Shown piece after piece: positions 29,821 to 37,635 of a stretch of 64,000 bases of DNA. Position 1 is the stretch's first letter. Each line of letters opens with the position of its first letter. Source of the DNA: JBBIMP01 sp037444305 (GTDB lineage: Bacteria > Acidobacteriota > UBA6911). The notes beneath the pieces are model-generated. The model was not told where the DNA came from, made no database searches, and saw nothing but the letters and a program-made list of their open reading frames with translations. A program made the position numbers and the translations under genes. The stretch lies in assembly GCA_037444305.1 (NCBI GenBank), contig JBBIMP010000020.1, forward strand, positions 1 to 64,000, written 5' to 3'.

Positions 29821-31124
29821 GACTGCCCCAATCCCCGCTCCGCCAGTCTCACGGCGCCGATCAGTGCGCCGGCCTTGGAGTCGGTCTCTTCCAGTTCGCG
29901 GGCCGGCACGGAGTCTGCTACGATGCCGGCCCCGGCCTGGATGTGGGCCTGCCCTCCCTGGATGACAATCGTGCGCAGGGCGATGCAGGTGTCCAGGTTG
30001 CCCGAAAAGTCGAGATAGCCGACCGCGCCGCCGTATACTCCGCGGCGCGCAGGCTCCAGCGCTTCGATGATCTCCATGGCCCGGACCTTGGGCGCGCCGG
30101 ACACGGTTCCCGCGGGAAAGCAGGCCTTCAGCGCGTGCAGGGCNNNNNNNNNNNNNNNNNNNNNNNNNNNNNNNNNNNNNNNNNNNNNNNNNNNNNNNNN
30201 NNNNNNNNNNNNNNNNNNNNNNNNNNNNNNNNNNNNNNNNNNNACGAGCATTTCGGGCGATGCCCCGACCAGCCGAAGCCCGTTCATGCGGATGAAGAAC
30301 ATGTAGGGCGAAGGATTGATCGTGCGCAGTGCGCGGTAGACGTCAAAAGGATCGCACTCGGTCTTCACCGAAAGGCGGCGCGACAGCACCACCTGGAACA
30401 GGTCGCCCGCCTGGATGTGCCGCTTGGCCGTCTCTACCCCGCGGCAGAAGGCTTCGACGCAGGGGCTGGAGGCGAGTTCGTACCCGCCGGGCCGCGGAAC
30501 CGGAGCCGGCAGAGCCATAGGATCGTTCAGGCGTTTCTCGATCTGTTCCAGCCGTCTCACCGTGTCCCGGTACTTCGATTCGAGGCTCTGCGGGCCGCGA
30601 TCGGCCAGCAGGTTGGCGATGATGTGGATGCGGTGCCGCAGGTGATCGAAGGCCAGAATGGTCGAAAAATACATCACCTGGAGATCGTCCAGCTGCAGAT
30701 CGTCTGCGGCAGCCGACGGGAGCGTTTCGAAGTGCCGGACCAGGTCGTAGGCGAAATAGCCCACGGCGCCGCCCACGAACGGCGGCAAACCTGGAATGGA
30801 GACCGGCCGGAACTTCCCGGCGATTTCCCGGAGTTTTTCATAGGGGTCCGCCTGTTCGCGCACGACTTCGCCCTGGGCTTCCATGGTCACCGAGTTCCCC
30901 TTTCCGCGAAGCACCAGGAAGGGATCCCACCCGATGAACGAATACCTGGCCAGGCGCTCTCCGCCCTCCACGCTCTCCAGAAGGAAAACCCGGCTCCGGC
31001 CCTGCGCGACCCGGAGGAAGGCTGAGGCAGGTGTCAAAAGATCCCCGAGGATCTCCCGGTGTACGGGAATGACGTTGCCTTCCGTCGCGAGTCGCTCGAC
31101 CTCGGCCAGACTAGGGTGATTCAT
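29817..31124 (-). CDS. trpE: Anthranilate synthase component I (interrupted by an assembly gap)
   Basis: TrpE makes anthranilate from chorismate and is the first structural gene of the operon. The N-terminal part has [20 protein letters not shown] and the SFLL-like feedback region [19 protein letters not shown], where LLES is the tryptophan-binding motif. After the 100-N gap the chorismate-binding C-terminus has [39 protein letters not shown] and [12 protein letters not shown]. The ATG at 31124 matches the family start but has no Shine-Dalgarno sequence and lies 7 nt after the attenuator's T run. About 33 residues are hidden by Ns if the gap length is real. Confidence 0.95.
   Translation of the reverse strand: MNHPSLAEVERLATEGNVIPVHREILGDLLTPASAFLRVAQGRSRVFLLESVEGGERLARYSFIGWDPFLVLRGKGNSVTMEAQGEVVREQADPYEKLREIAGKFRPVSIPGLPPFVGGAVGYFAYDLVRHFETLPSAAADDLQLDDLQVMYFSTILAFDHLRHRIHIIANLLADRGPQSLESKYRDTVRRLEQIEKRLNDPMALPAPVPRPGGYELASSPCVEAFCRGVETAKRHIQAGDLFQVVLSRRLSVKTECDPFDVYRALRTINPSPYMFFIRMNGLRLVGASPEMLXXXXXXXXXXXXXXXXXXXXXXXXXXXXXXXXXXALHALKACFPAGTVSGAPKVRAMEIIEALEPARRGVYGGAVGYLDFSGNLDTCIALRTIVIQGGQAHIQAGAGIVADSVPARELEETDSKAGALIGAVRLAERGLGQS
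30144..30243. other. Assembly gap (100 N) inside trpE
   Basis: Exactly 100 undetermined bases interrupt trpE between the segments coding for GASPEML and ALHALKACF. The round number suggests a placeholder of unknown true length. The reading frame happens to stay open across it, consistent with an intact gene but not proof. Confidence 0.98.
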
Positions 31125-31130
31125 ATAAAT

Positions 31131-31164
31131 GAAAAGCCGTGAACGCCCGGGGCGTTCACGGCTT
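31131..31164 (-). terminator. Attenuator (intrinsic terminator) of the aromatic operon
   Basis: On the minus strand AAGCCGTGAACGCC (31164-31151) and GGCGTTCACGGCTT (31147-31134) form a perfect 14-bp stem with a 3-nt CCG loop. The descending arm runs into TTTT, then CATTTAT. This is the 3:4 terminator of the trp leader. It lies between the leader-peptide stop and the trpE start codon, the standard position for an attenuator. Confidence 0.85.
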
Positions 31165-31236
31165 CTCCGCTTCAAATTTTAGTTCGGCTTCAGGAGACCG
31201 GCAGTGAACGCACCCGGGCGCAGACCTGCGCCCCAC
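31134..31236 (-). promoter_or_regulatory. trp leader RNA with alternative 1:2, 2:3 and 3:4 pairings
   Basis: Read on the minus strand, segment 1 is GTGGGGCGCA (31236-31227), segment 2 contains TGCGTTCAC (31212-31204), segment 3 is AAGCCGTGAACGCC and segment 4 is GGCGTTCACGGCTT. Segment 2 carries GCGTTCAC, also found in segment 4, so it can pair perfectly over 8 bp with GTGAACGC of segment 3 (antiterminator). Segment 1 can pair with segment 2 through nine pairs, including two G-U and one bulge. A ribosome stalled at Trp codons 10-12 would leave segment 2 free. One at the leader stop codon (31190-31192) would cover segment 2 and allow the terminator. Confidence 0.78.
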
Positions 31237-31273
31237 GCCAATACCAGTAATAAACCCGAAACCGAGTGACCAT
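31190..31273 (-). CDS. trpL: trp operon leader peptide with Tyr-Tyr-Trp-Tyr-Trp
   Basis: The 28-codon ORF encodes 27 residues beginning MVTRFRVYYWYWRGAQ. Codons 8-12 are TAT TAC TGG TAT TGG. Two Trp codons in a 27-residue peptide, directly alternating with Tyr codons, is far from random and is the hallmark of an attenuation leader. TAGGA lies 6 nt upstream of the ATG as a ribosome-binding site. The ORF ends 26 nt before the attenuator hairpin of trpE. The operon also contains DAHP synthase, chorismate mutase and prephenate dehydrogenase, so the Tyr codons may be regulatory as well. Too short for ordinary gene callers. Confidence 0.85.
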   Translation of the reverse strand: MVTRFRVYYWYWRGAQVCARVRSLPVS

Positions 31274-31296
31274 AGCCAATCCTAGATGAGAAATTT

Positions 31297-31324
31297 ATTA
31301 ACACAAGTGCGGCGATGATGGCAA
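31297..31324 (-). promoter_or_regulatory. Possible promoter of the aromatic operon
   Basis: On the minus strand TTGCCA (31324-31319) is followed after 16 bp by GTTAAT (31302-31297), a weak sigma-70-like pair about 24 bp upstream of the leader-peptide ATG. Other AT-rich hexamers nearby would also serve, so the exact element is uncertain. Confidence 0.3.
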
Positions 31325-31496
31325 TCACCTTTTTTGCAGGCGCGCAGCACGACTGCCGGCAAGCCGCGCGTTGAACGCCGTATGACAACCCTGCCCGATA
31401 TCCCGGAGCGGTTTCCCGAGTGATGTTGCGCCGCGGGGGAAGCTGCGTTATCATCGCCCACAAGTCCCACAGCCGCCGCTTCAGGGAGCCTACTTT

Positions 31497-32876
31497 ATGG
31501 TTTCAGACGGAAAACTGGTACTCGAGAACGGTTCCAGCGTAGCGGTTGTCGGCGGGGGGCCCGCCGGGTCCTTCTTCGCCTACTTCGCGAAGATGTTCGC
31601 CGAAAGGCTGGGGACCGACATCCGCGTGGACATTTACGAGCCCCGCGATTTCTGGTCCCCGGGTCCGATCGGATGCAACATGTGCGGCGGGATCATCTCA
31701 GAATCGCTCGTCCAGAACCTGGCGCTGGAAGGGATCGACCTCCCGGAAAGCATGGTGCAGCGGGGGATCGACTCCTATGTCCTGCACATGCCCGAAGGGA
31801 GCTGCCACATCGCAACCCCACTGCAGGAGAAGCGGATAGCAGCCGTTCACCGGGGAGGGGGTCCGCGTACGGTGGTGGAGTCGAAGTGGGACAGCTTCGA
31901 TGCGTTCCTCCTGAAGCTGGCCATTGAAAAGGGCGCCAATTTCTACAACGCGCGGGTGAAGGAAATCGGCTGGAGCGACGGCCGGCCCGAGGTCCAGGCC
32001 GCGGACGAAAAGCCGAAGCCCTACGACCTGCTGGTGGGCGCCACGGGCGTAAACTCTCCCGACCTGAAGCTCTTCGAGGCGTTGGGCTTCAACTACTCCA
32101 GGCCGCAGGTTGTGAAAACCTACATCACGGAGCTGGAATTCGGCTCCGAGCTGGTGAAGAAGCACTTCGGCTCCTCCATGCACGTCTTCCTCCTGAATCT
32201 GCCCCGGCTCGATTTCGCCGCCCTGATCCCCAAGGGGGATTTCGTCACGCTCTGTATGCTGGGCAGGAATATCGACAAGGAACTCATCTCATCCTTCATG
32301 GAGCACCCGCAGGTGCGGAGGCGCTTTCCGCCGGACTGGGTTCAGCCGGCCAACTACTGCCGCTGCGGCCCCAAGATGTACTTCGGCGAGGCCCGTCAGG
32401 TTTTCGCCGACAGGGTGGTGCTCGTCGGCGACAGCGGCGTTTCCCGGCTTTTCAAGGACGGCATCGGTGCGGCCTACAAGACCGCCAAGGCCGCGGCGAG
32501 GACGGCGGTCTTCGAGGGGATCTCCGCTGCGGCATTTCGTGATCACTATTTCAAGGAGTGCCTCCTCCTGAACCGGGACAACCGTTTCGGAAGGGCCGTG
32601 TTCTCGGTGGTGCACCTGATCAAGCACATGAAGATTACCTCGAATTCGGTGCTCAGGGTCGTGGAGAAGGAACAGGACTTGCCGGGAGAACAGCGGCACA
32701 TGAGCATGGTGCTCTGGGACACCTTCACCGGCAGCGCACCTTACAAGAGCATTTTCGCCCGCTCGATGAAGCCCGCCTTCCTGGGGCGCCTGGCCCTGGC
32801 CCACCTGGGGGCCTACCGGCGGACCTCTGCGGACGGCACCGACAATACAGTGGCAGGCCGGCAGGCCGGCGGTTAA
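31497..32876 (+). CDS. FAD-dependent oxidoreductase, geranylgeranyl reductase-like
   Basis: The 459-aa protein has an N-terminal dinucleotide-binding motif VAVVGGGPAGSFFAYF and a later FAD-contact motif DRVVLVGDSGVSRLFKDGIG, as in the p-hydroxybenzoate hydroxylase/geranylgeranyl reductase superfamily. The segment GPIGCNMCGGIISESLVQ contains paired cysteines in the place where these reductases keep a redox or substrate loop. The ATG at 31497 has GGGAG upstream. The next gene, a cyclic-nucleotide-binding protein, begins 11 nt after the stop, so they form a two-gene unit. Substrate may be an isoprenoid lipid or quinone; this is inferred. Confidence 0.75.
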   Translation: MVSDGKLVLENGSSVAVVGGGPAGSFFAYFAKMFAERLGTDIRVDIYEPRDFWSPGPIGCNMCGGIISESLVQNLALEGIDLPESMVQRGIDSYVLHMPEGSCHIATPLQEKRIAAVHRGGGPRTVVESKWDSFDAFLLKLAIEKGANFYNARVKEIGWSDGRPEVQAADEKPKPYDLLVGATGVNSPDLKLFEALGFNYSRPQVVKTYITELEFGSELVKKHFGSSMHVFLLNLPRLDFAALIPKGDFVTLCMLGRNIDKELISSFMEHPQVRRRFPPDWVQPANYCRCGPKMYFGEARQVFADRVVLVGDSGVSRLFKDGIGAAYKTAKAAARTAVFEGISAAAFRDHYFKECLLLNRDNRFGRAVFSVVHLIKHMKITSNSVLRVVEKEQDLPGEQRHMSMVLWDTFTGSAPYKSIFARSMKPAFLGRLALAHLGAYRRTSADGTDNTVAGRQAGG

Positions 32877-32887
32877 GGGAGGGATCA

Positions 32888-33259
32888 GTGGATACAGGCA
32901 GCCTGGGAAAACGGTACGGCGACGGCGAGGTCATTGTCCGGGAGGGCGAGATTGGCGACCGGATGTTCTTCATCCGGAGCGGGCACGCGAAGGTGACGCG
33001 CGTAATCGGCGGCAACGAAGTGCACATCGCCGACCTCAAAGAGGGGGACATATTCGGGGAGATGGCCATCTTCGAGCGGGAAAAGCGCTCGGCGACGGTC
33101 CGCGCTTCGGGTGAGGCGGTAATCCTCTCCATCGACAAGACCGGCTTCCTCCGCCGAATGCACGAGGACCCGTCACTCGTCTTCCGCGTACTCCAGCAGA
33201 TGTCCGAGCGCATTCGCAGGCTCGACACCGAGCTGGCCACCCTCAAATCCTCGATGTGA
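32888..33259 (+). CDS. Stand-alone cyclic nucleotide-binding domain protein
   Basis: The 123-aa protein is essentially one cNMP-binding beta-roll: GEVIVREGEIGDRMFFIRSG, then the phosphate-binding cassette DIFGEMAIFEREKRSATVRA and a C-terminal helix. There is no helix-turn-helix, so it is not a Crp-type regulator by itself. The start is GTG at 32888 with GGGAGGG 5 nt upstream, which places it 11 nt after the FAD reductase gene. Regulation of that reductase by a nucleotide signal is an inference from the pairing. The cassette Glu and Arg are present, so cAMP or cGMP binding is possible. Confidence 0.82.
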   Translation: MDTGSLGKRYGDGEVIVREGEIGDRMFFIRSGHAKVTRVIGGNEVHIADLKEGDIFGEMAIFEREKRSATVRASGEAVILSIDKTGFLRRMHEDPSLVFRVLQQMSERIRRLDTELATLKSSM

Positions 33260-33322
33260 AGACGGGAGTATCCACTGTTCCGATGCGGCAGGTTCCCGAG
33301 CCAAATCAAAAGGCCATATCCA

Positions 33323-33418
33323 TTGACAGCGGCCCTGTTCCTGCTCCTGGCGGGGCCCCAACCCGCGGTCGCGCAGTCCAAAGCCCAGGAGTTCGGGGCG
33401 TATGATTATCCGCCATAA
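33323..33418 (+). other. Signal-peptide-like short ORF (possible remnant)
   Basis: A TTG-initiated frame encodes 31 residues: LTAALFLLLAGPQPAVAQ, which looks like a signal peptide with an AVA-Q cleavage site, then 13 residues and a stop. No clear ribosome-binding site or longer domain follows. It may be the stub of a lost secreted protein. Confidence 0.3.
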
Positions 33419-33728
33419 CGAGCCCGCCAGGACGCGCTCCGGATCCCACCCGGAGGCGATTTCATCCCACAACCTTAGGCCTACTGCGGGTCTGTCATTC
33501 CGTATTTAGCCAATCTGCAGTGGGTGTGTCTGGTTTGCAACACCCGCTGGGATTCTCAGCAAAATACGCTAAACAGGATACTTGTATATTATTTAAATTG
33601 AAATACTTATAGAAACTCACGCTCGGAGCTTTTCTGGTCCCGATATTGCTATATAGGTGTGTTTTGCCATTGGAATGGGGAATGTGTAGCATGCGGGAGG
33701 CACCTTAATATACTCAAGGGATGCATCG
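33419..33728 (+). promoter_or_regulatory. AT-rich upstream region of lpxC
   Basis: No convincing gene is visible in these 310 bp. From about 33560 to 33720 the base composition is markedly more AT-rich than the flanking genes, with stretches such as TATATTATTTAAATTG. An interrupted inverted repeat GGGTGT...ACACCC lies near 33521-33545. The region probably holds the lpxC promoter. No specific box can be assigned. Confidence 0.4.
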
Positions 33729-34634
33729 ATGTTTCTTAAGCAAAGGACACTGGCGCGCGAGATACCTTTCGAGGGGATCGGGCTCCACACCGGCTATCCG
33801 GTCCGCCTGACTTTGAAGCCGGCGGAGGCGGACTCGGGCGTGCGGTTCCGCCGGGCGGATTTGAAAGATTTCGAGATCGAAGCTGCCCGCACCCATGTGG
33901 CCAAGGTCAGTTACGCCACGACGCTGATGAAAAAGGGGGTGATGATTTCGACTGTCGAGCATCTCCTGTCTGCCCTCTATGGCCTGGGGATCGACAACGT
34001 GGCCATCAGTCTCAATTCAATGGAGGTGCCGATCCTGGATGGCAGCGGCAGGGAGTTCGTCCGCGCCATCCAGGAGGCGGGCATCGCGGAGCAGGACAGG
34101 TTGCGCAGCTATCTCGTCGTCCACGAGGCGATCGAAGTGCGCCATGACGGCAAACTGGCCGGGGTCTACCCCCATGCCGGGCAGCGGGCCACCTACATGA
34201 TCGATTTTCCCCATGCTGCGATCGGGCGGCAGGAACTGCATCTGGATCTCACGCCGGAGACCTACACCCGGGAGATCGCCTCCGCGCGCACGTTCGGTTT
34301 CGCAGCGGATGTGGAATACCTCCGGAAGAGCGGCCTGATCCGAGGCGGCTCACTGGAAAATGCCGTGGTGCTGGACGAAAACGGAATTGTGAACGGCGAA
34401 CTCCGCTATCCCGATGAGTTTGTCCGCCACAAGCTGCTGGATCTTCTAGGGGATATTTCGCTGGCGGGGCATCCCGTCGTGGGCCATCTGTATGCCGAAA
34501 AAGCCGGGCACGCGATCCACACCGCGCTGGCTGACCAGATCGCAAAGAATCCCGGCAAATACCACCTGGCCACCTTGCCCGAGATCTCCCGGGAGGCGGC
34601 GGGGGGAGCGCGGCGCGCGGCGGCGTCCGAATAG
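33729..34634 (+). CDS. lpxC: UDP-3-O-acyl-N-acetylglucosamine deacetylase
   Basis: LpxC is the zinc enzyme that commits to lipid A synthesis, so the organism has an outer membrane with LPS. The 301-aa length is normal. Zn ligands are visible: His78 in STVEHLLSAL, and His234 and Asp238 in RHKLLDLLGD. His261 in GHAIH is the catalytic base. IPFEGIGLHTG is the N-terminal signature. The ATG at 33729 has AAGGG upstream. It is monofunctional, not fused to FabZ. The next ORF begins 9 nt after its stop. Confidence 0.97.
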   Translation: MFLKQRTLAREIPFEGIGLHTGYPVRLTLKPAEADSGVRFRRADLKDFEIEAARTHVAKVSYATTLMKKGVMISTVEHLLSALYGLGIDNVAISLNSMEVPILDGSGREFVRAIQEAGIAEQDRLRSYLVVHEAIEVRHDGKLAGVYPHAGQRATYMIDFPHAAIGRQELHLDLTPETYTREIASARTFGFAADVEYLRKSGLIRGGSLENAVVLDENGIVNGELRYPDEFVRHKLLDLLGDISLAGHPVVGHLYAEKAGHAIHTALADQIAKNPGKYHLATLPEISREAAGGARRAAASE

Positions 34635-34643
34635 CGGAGGTGG

Positions 34644-34985
34644 ATGATGATACCTCGCCGAGCAGGGTGGGGCTTGCTGATTCTCCTGGCCGTCGCCTGG
34701 CTGGCGCTGGACGACATCACGACCGGAACCCAATCTTCCTTCGCGCTGGAGTGGACGGTGGTGGGGGTTGCCTCCCTCGCGGTTCTCCTGGTGGCCGCTG
34801 CCCTGGCCCGGAGGGGGGACCATCTCCTCGCACTCCTGACGGTGGCAGCCCTCGCGGCGGTCGCGCTCACGGTCTGGCGCACAACCGCAACCGGGATCGA
34901 GCTTTCCGTCCGCCACCAGCTCATCGGTTTTGCCGGTTTCGCATGGTGTGCAATTCTGGCGCTCAAACTCGCCTTCGGCAAATAA
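34644..34985 (+). CDS. Small multipass membrane protein of unknown function
   Basis: The 113-aa protein has about four hydrophobic helices: WGLLILLAVAWLAL, VVGVASLAVLLVAAALA, LLALLTVAALAAVALTVW and the C-terminal FAGFAWCAILALKLAF. There are no recognised motifs. It starts 9 nt after lpxC with GGAGG upstream, so it is probably co-transcribed with lpxC. A 20-bp palindrome follows its stop. Confidence 0.65.
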   Translation: MMIPRRAGWGLLILLAVAWLALDDITTGTQSSFALEWTVVGVASLAVLLVAAALARRGDHLLALLTVAALAAVALTVWRTTATGIELSVRHQLIGFAGFAWCAILALKLAFGK

Positions 34986-34990
34986 GGGGC

Positions 34991-35032
34991 GACAGGCTAC
35001 CGTGTCCCCCATGGGGGACACGGTAGCCTGTC
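34991..35032. repeat. Perfect 20-bp palindrome between convergent genes (REP-like)
   Basis: GACAGGCTACCGTGTCCCCC (34991-35010) is followed after 2 nt by its exact reverse complement (35013-35032), with GGGG/CCCC edges continuing outside one bulge. It lies between two convergent genes. It could serve as a bidirectional terminator. The GGGGACAG edge resembles the termini of REP elements mobilised by Y1 transposases. Confidence 0.8.
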
Positions 35033-35040
35033 CCCATTCT

Positions 35041-37635
35041 TCAGCGGCGACGCTTGTTGCCGGTCTGCTCGATGTCGCGGCTCAGCTCCACCTTCTCCAC
35101 ACCGGAACGGTAATCGCCCAGCAGGTGCTTGCAGAAATAGTCCGCCTTGAGCCAGAACCAGTAGTCGCTCATGTCCCCGAAGCCGTGGCGCTGTCCGGGA
35201 AACATGAAAAAGTCGAACCGCTTGTTCGCCTTGATAAGGGCATCGACCATGCGCAGGGTGTTCGCAGGGTGGACGTTGTTGTCGATGTCGCCCGTGACCA
35301 GCAGCAGTCGCCCCTTGAGGTTTTTGGCCAGCTCCGTGTTCTTTTCGATATTGTACTCGAAGCTGACGTTCCCCTCCTTGTCGGTGACCTCCTTGACCCC
35401 GTGGTGCTTTTCGCTCCAGGTCTTGTTGTAGATGTTGTTTTCGTGGTTGCCGGCCGAGGCGATCCCGACGTGGAAGAAGTCGGGATAGACCAGCATCGCC
35501 GCGGTCGTCATGAAGCCGCCGCCGGAGTGCCCGAAGATCCCTACCCTGTCGATGTCGATGAAGCCGTGCCGGGCGGCCAGCTGTTCGATGGCGGCCTTTT
35601 TGTCCGCCAGCCCGTAATCCCTCAGGTTGCCGTAACCATAGTTGTGGTACCACTTGGACCGCGCCGGGTGCCCGCCGCGGTTGCCGACGGCCACGACCAC
35701 GAAGCCGAACTGGGCCAGGCCGGAGTTGTTCACATCGGTGGAGAAGGCTTTGGGCACCCCTTCGGTCTGTGGGCCGGGGTAGACATAGGTGACGACCGGG
35801 TATTTCCTGCCGGCATCGAAGTCCGAGGGCTTGTACATCACGCCGTACAGATCCGTCACGCCGTCATCCGCCTTGACGGTGAACAGCTCCGGGAATTTCC
35901 ACCCGGCGGCCGTCAGCAGCGACAGATCCGCCGTTTCCAGATCCAGGATGCGGGCGCCGCTGCTGTCGTGCAGCGCGGACTTCGGGACGGTGTCCATCCG
36001 CGAGTAGTTGTCGATGAAATACCGGGTCGAATCGTGCATGCTGATCGCGTGATTCGATTCGCCGGGGCTGAGGAGCTTCATGCCGGTGCCGTCGAACTTG
36101 ATCTGGTAGAGGAAAGTGTAGTACGGATCCACACCCGGCTCCCGCCCATTGGCGCTGAAATACAGCACCCGGTTCTTCTCATCGATCCCTTCGACCTCCC
36201 GGCAGGAAAACGGTCCGGAGGTGATCTGGTTCTTGAGGTTTCCGTCGCCGTCGTAGAGGTAGTAATGGCCCCAGCCGTCCCTCTCCGACCAGTGGATCAG
36301 CTCCTTCCCGCCGCTGATGAGCTCCAGCCGCTGGGTCTCGATGTAGGTGTTCATCCGCTCCTCGACGAGGACCTTCGTCTCGCCGGTGGCGGCATTGGCG
36401 ACGCCGATGTCAAGCTTCTTCATGTCGCGGCTCAACCGCGAGAAGTAGAGCTGGTCGGCGTCGTCGGAAAGCCACTGCGCCGGCCGCGGGGCGTCGTCGG
36501 CGCTCGGTCGCTGATTCGGACGCGCCTGGAGGATCGAAACCGACTGGTCCTTGAACTTGTCGACGCTTATCTTTGTCTGGCTCCTCGCGGCCACATCGAA
36601 AACGTGGATTTCATACTGGGTCACGTTTTTTTCGCCCGGCATGTCGTACTTGTAGGTCTCCAGGGTCGGACGCGGCTGTGCGACCGCGTTGACCACCCAT
36701 AGGTCGGCCACCTTCCGGGAGTCGCTGCGCACCAGGGCAAAGCGCCGCGAGTCCTTGGACCAGACGATGTTGACCGGCTGGCGTTTGCCCTTGTTTTTCG
36801 CCTTCTGGTCGTCCGTCTGCCCCCGCGGCGTCCGGCCATAGCCGTAATGCTCCTCCCCGTCGGTGGTGAGGCGATGCTCGGCAATGTCCGGGTCCACGTC
36901 GCTCTGCTGCTTTTCCGCCTGTTCGCGCGGAGGCGGCTTGAGCTTCTCCTGTTCGAGCCTGGCTTTTTCCTTCTCCTCGAACTTTTTGTAGTTTTCCTCG
37001 TCCATCATGTAGAGGTCGTTGTCCCGGGAAAACACGACGTGCTTTCTGTCCGGGGAGAACGAAGCCCACTCGGGCCTCCTGAACGGTTCCTTGTAGTCCT
37101 TGAGCAGGGTCAGCGTGCCGGCGGCGATGTCGTATTCGAAGTAGAGGATCTTCTTCTTCGGCGCGGCGGGACGCTGCCCGCCCGGGCTCTCCTCGTCCTG
37201 GGAGCTGTCGAGCTCGAACTGGACGGCCTTGTCCTCCTTGATGAACTTCAGGTTGCGGATGGGCAGGTTCTGGTGATCGTACGGATCCATCGAGAGCCGT
37301 GTAAGGTCGGCCGCCAGCTTGACGTTGTCGAAAAGCGGCGTCCGCGTTTTCTTCGCCGGATCGACGATGTGGTAAAACCTCCCGGCCGACGTCTGGTAGC
37401 TGTACCAGAACCGGTCGCTGTGCTCCATCCAGCGCGGCGTGACGGCGGTGTCGAAGACCATCTTCCGCATTTTGCCGGGCGTGAAGCGGGCGCCGAGCAT
37501 GTAGTTGGCATCGGCATATTTCGCCACTTCCGCGGTGAAACCTCCCGATGTGGCCAGGAAGCAGAGGGCGGCTACCGCCAGGACAGCCTTGCGGCGGATC
37601 CCGGCGCGGGCTCGTGAGTGTTTTGCAGTGGACAT
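35041..37635 (-). CDS. Secreted S9 family prolyl oligopeptidase (dipeptidyl-peptidase IV-like)
   Basis: The 864-aa exported serine peptidase has a signal peptide (KAVLAVAALCFLATSGGF). A beta-propeller region follows with many SxDxR repeats, then an alpha/beta-hydrolase domain. The catalytic Ser704 is in GIFGHSGGGF, the Asp is in VTGDIDNNVHP and the His is in GQRHGFGD. These triad motifs and YVYPGPQ...NRGG match DPP IV-like S9B peptidases. The ATG at 37635 has GGAGG 8 nt upstream. A Lys/Glu-rich charged segment near residues 215-245 is an insert in the propeller. Likely role: periplasmic peptide degradation. Confidence 0.92.
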   Translation of the reverse strand: MSTAKHSRARAGIRRKAVLAVAALCFLATSGGFTAEVAKYADANYMLGARFTPGKMRKMVFDTAVTPRWMEHSDRFWYSYQTSAGRFYHIVDPAKKTRTPLFDNVKLAADLTRLSMDPYDHQNLPIRNLKFIKEDKAVQFELDSSQDEESPGGQRPAAPKKKILYFEYDIAAGTLTLLKDYKEPFRRPEWASFSPDRKHVVFSRDNDLYMMDEENYKKFEEKEKARLEQEKLKPPPREQAEKQQSDVDPDIAEHRLTTDGEEHYGYGRTPRGQTDDQKAKNKGKRQPVNIVWSKDSRRFALVRSDSRKVADLWVVNAVAQPRPTLETYKYDMPGEKNVTQYEIHVFDVAARSQTKISVDKFKDQSVSILQARPNQRPSADDAPRPAQWLSDDADQLYFSRLSRDMKKLDIGVANAATGETKVLVEERMNTYIETQRLELISGGKELIHWSERDGWGHYYLYDGDGNLKNQITSGPFSCREVEGIDEKNRVLYFSANGREPGVDPYYTFLYQIKFDGTGMKLLSPGESNHAISMHDSTRYFIDNYSRMDTVPKSALHDSSGARILDLETADLSLLTAAGWKFPELFTVKADDGVTDLYGVMYKPSDFDAGRKYPVVTYVYPGPQTEGVPKAFSTDVNNSGLAQFGFVVVAVGNRGGHPARSKWYHNYGYGNLRDYGLADKKAAIEQLAARHGFIDIDRVGIFGHSGGGFMTTAAMLVYPDFFHVGIASAGNHENNIYNKTWSEKHHGVKEVTDKEGNVSFEYNIEKNTELAKNLKGRLLLVTGDIDNNVHPANTLRMVDALIKANKRFDFFMFPGQRHGFGDMSDYWFWLKADYFCKHLLGDYRSGVEKVELSRDIEQTGNKRRR

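Noticed and set aside
30144..30243. Frameshift or pseudogene status of trpE
   Set aside because: The interruption is a run of N, an assembly gap, and both flanks are in frame and well conserved.
31179..31463. 94-codon minus-strand frame covering the trp leader region (contains VLAWGAGLRPGAFTAGLLKPN-like sequence)
   Set aside because: Its start has no ribosome-binding site, it spans the likely promoter, and it contains only one Trp codon. The short YYWYW ORF in another frame explains the regulatory features better.
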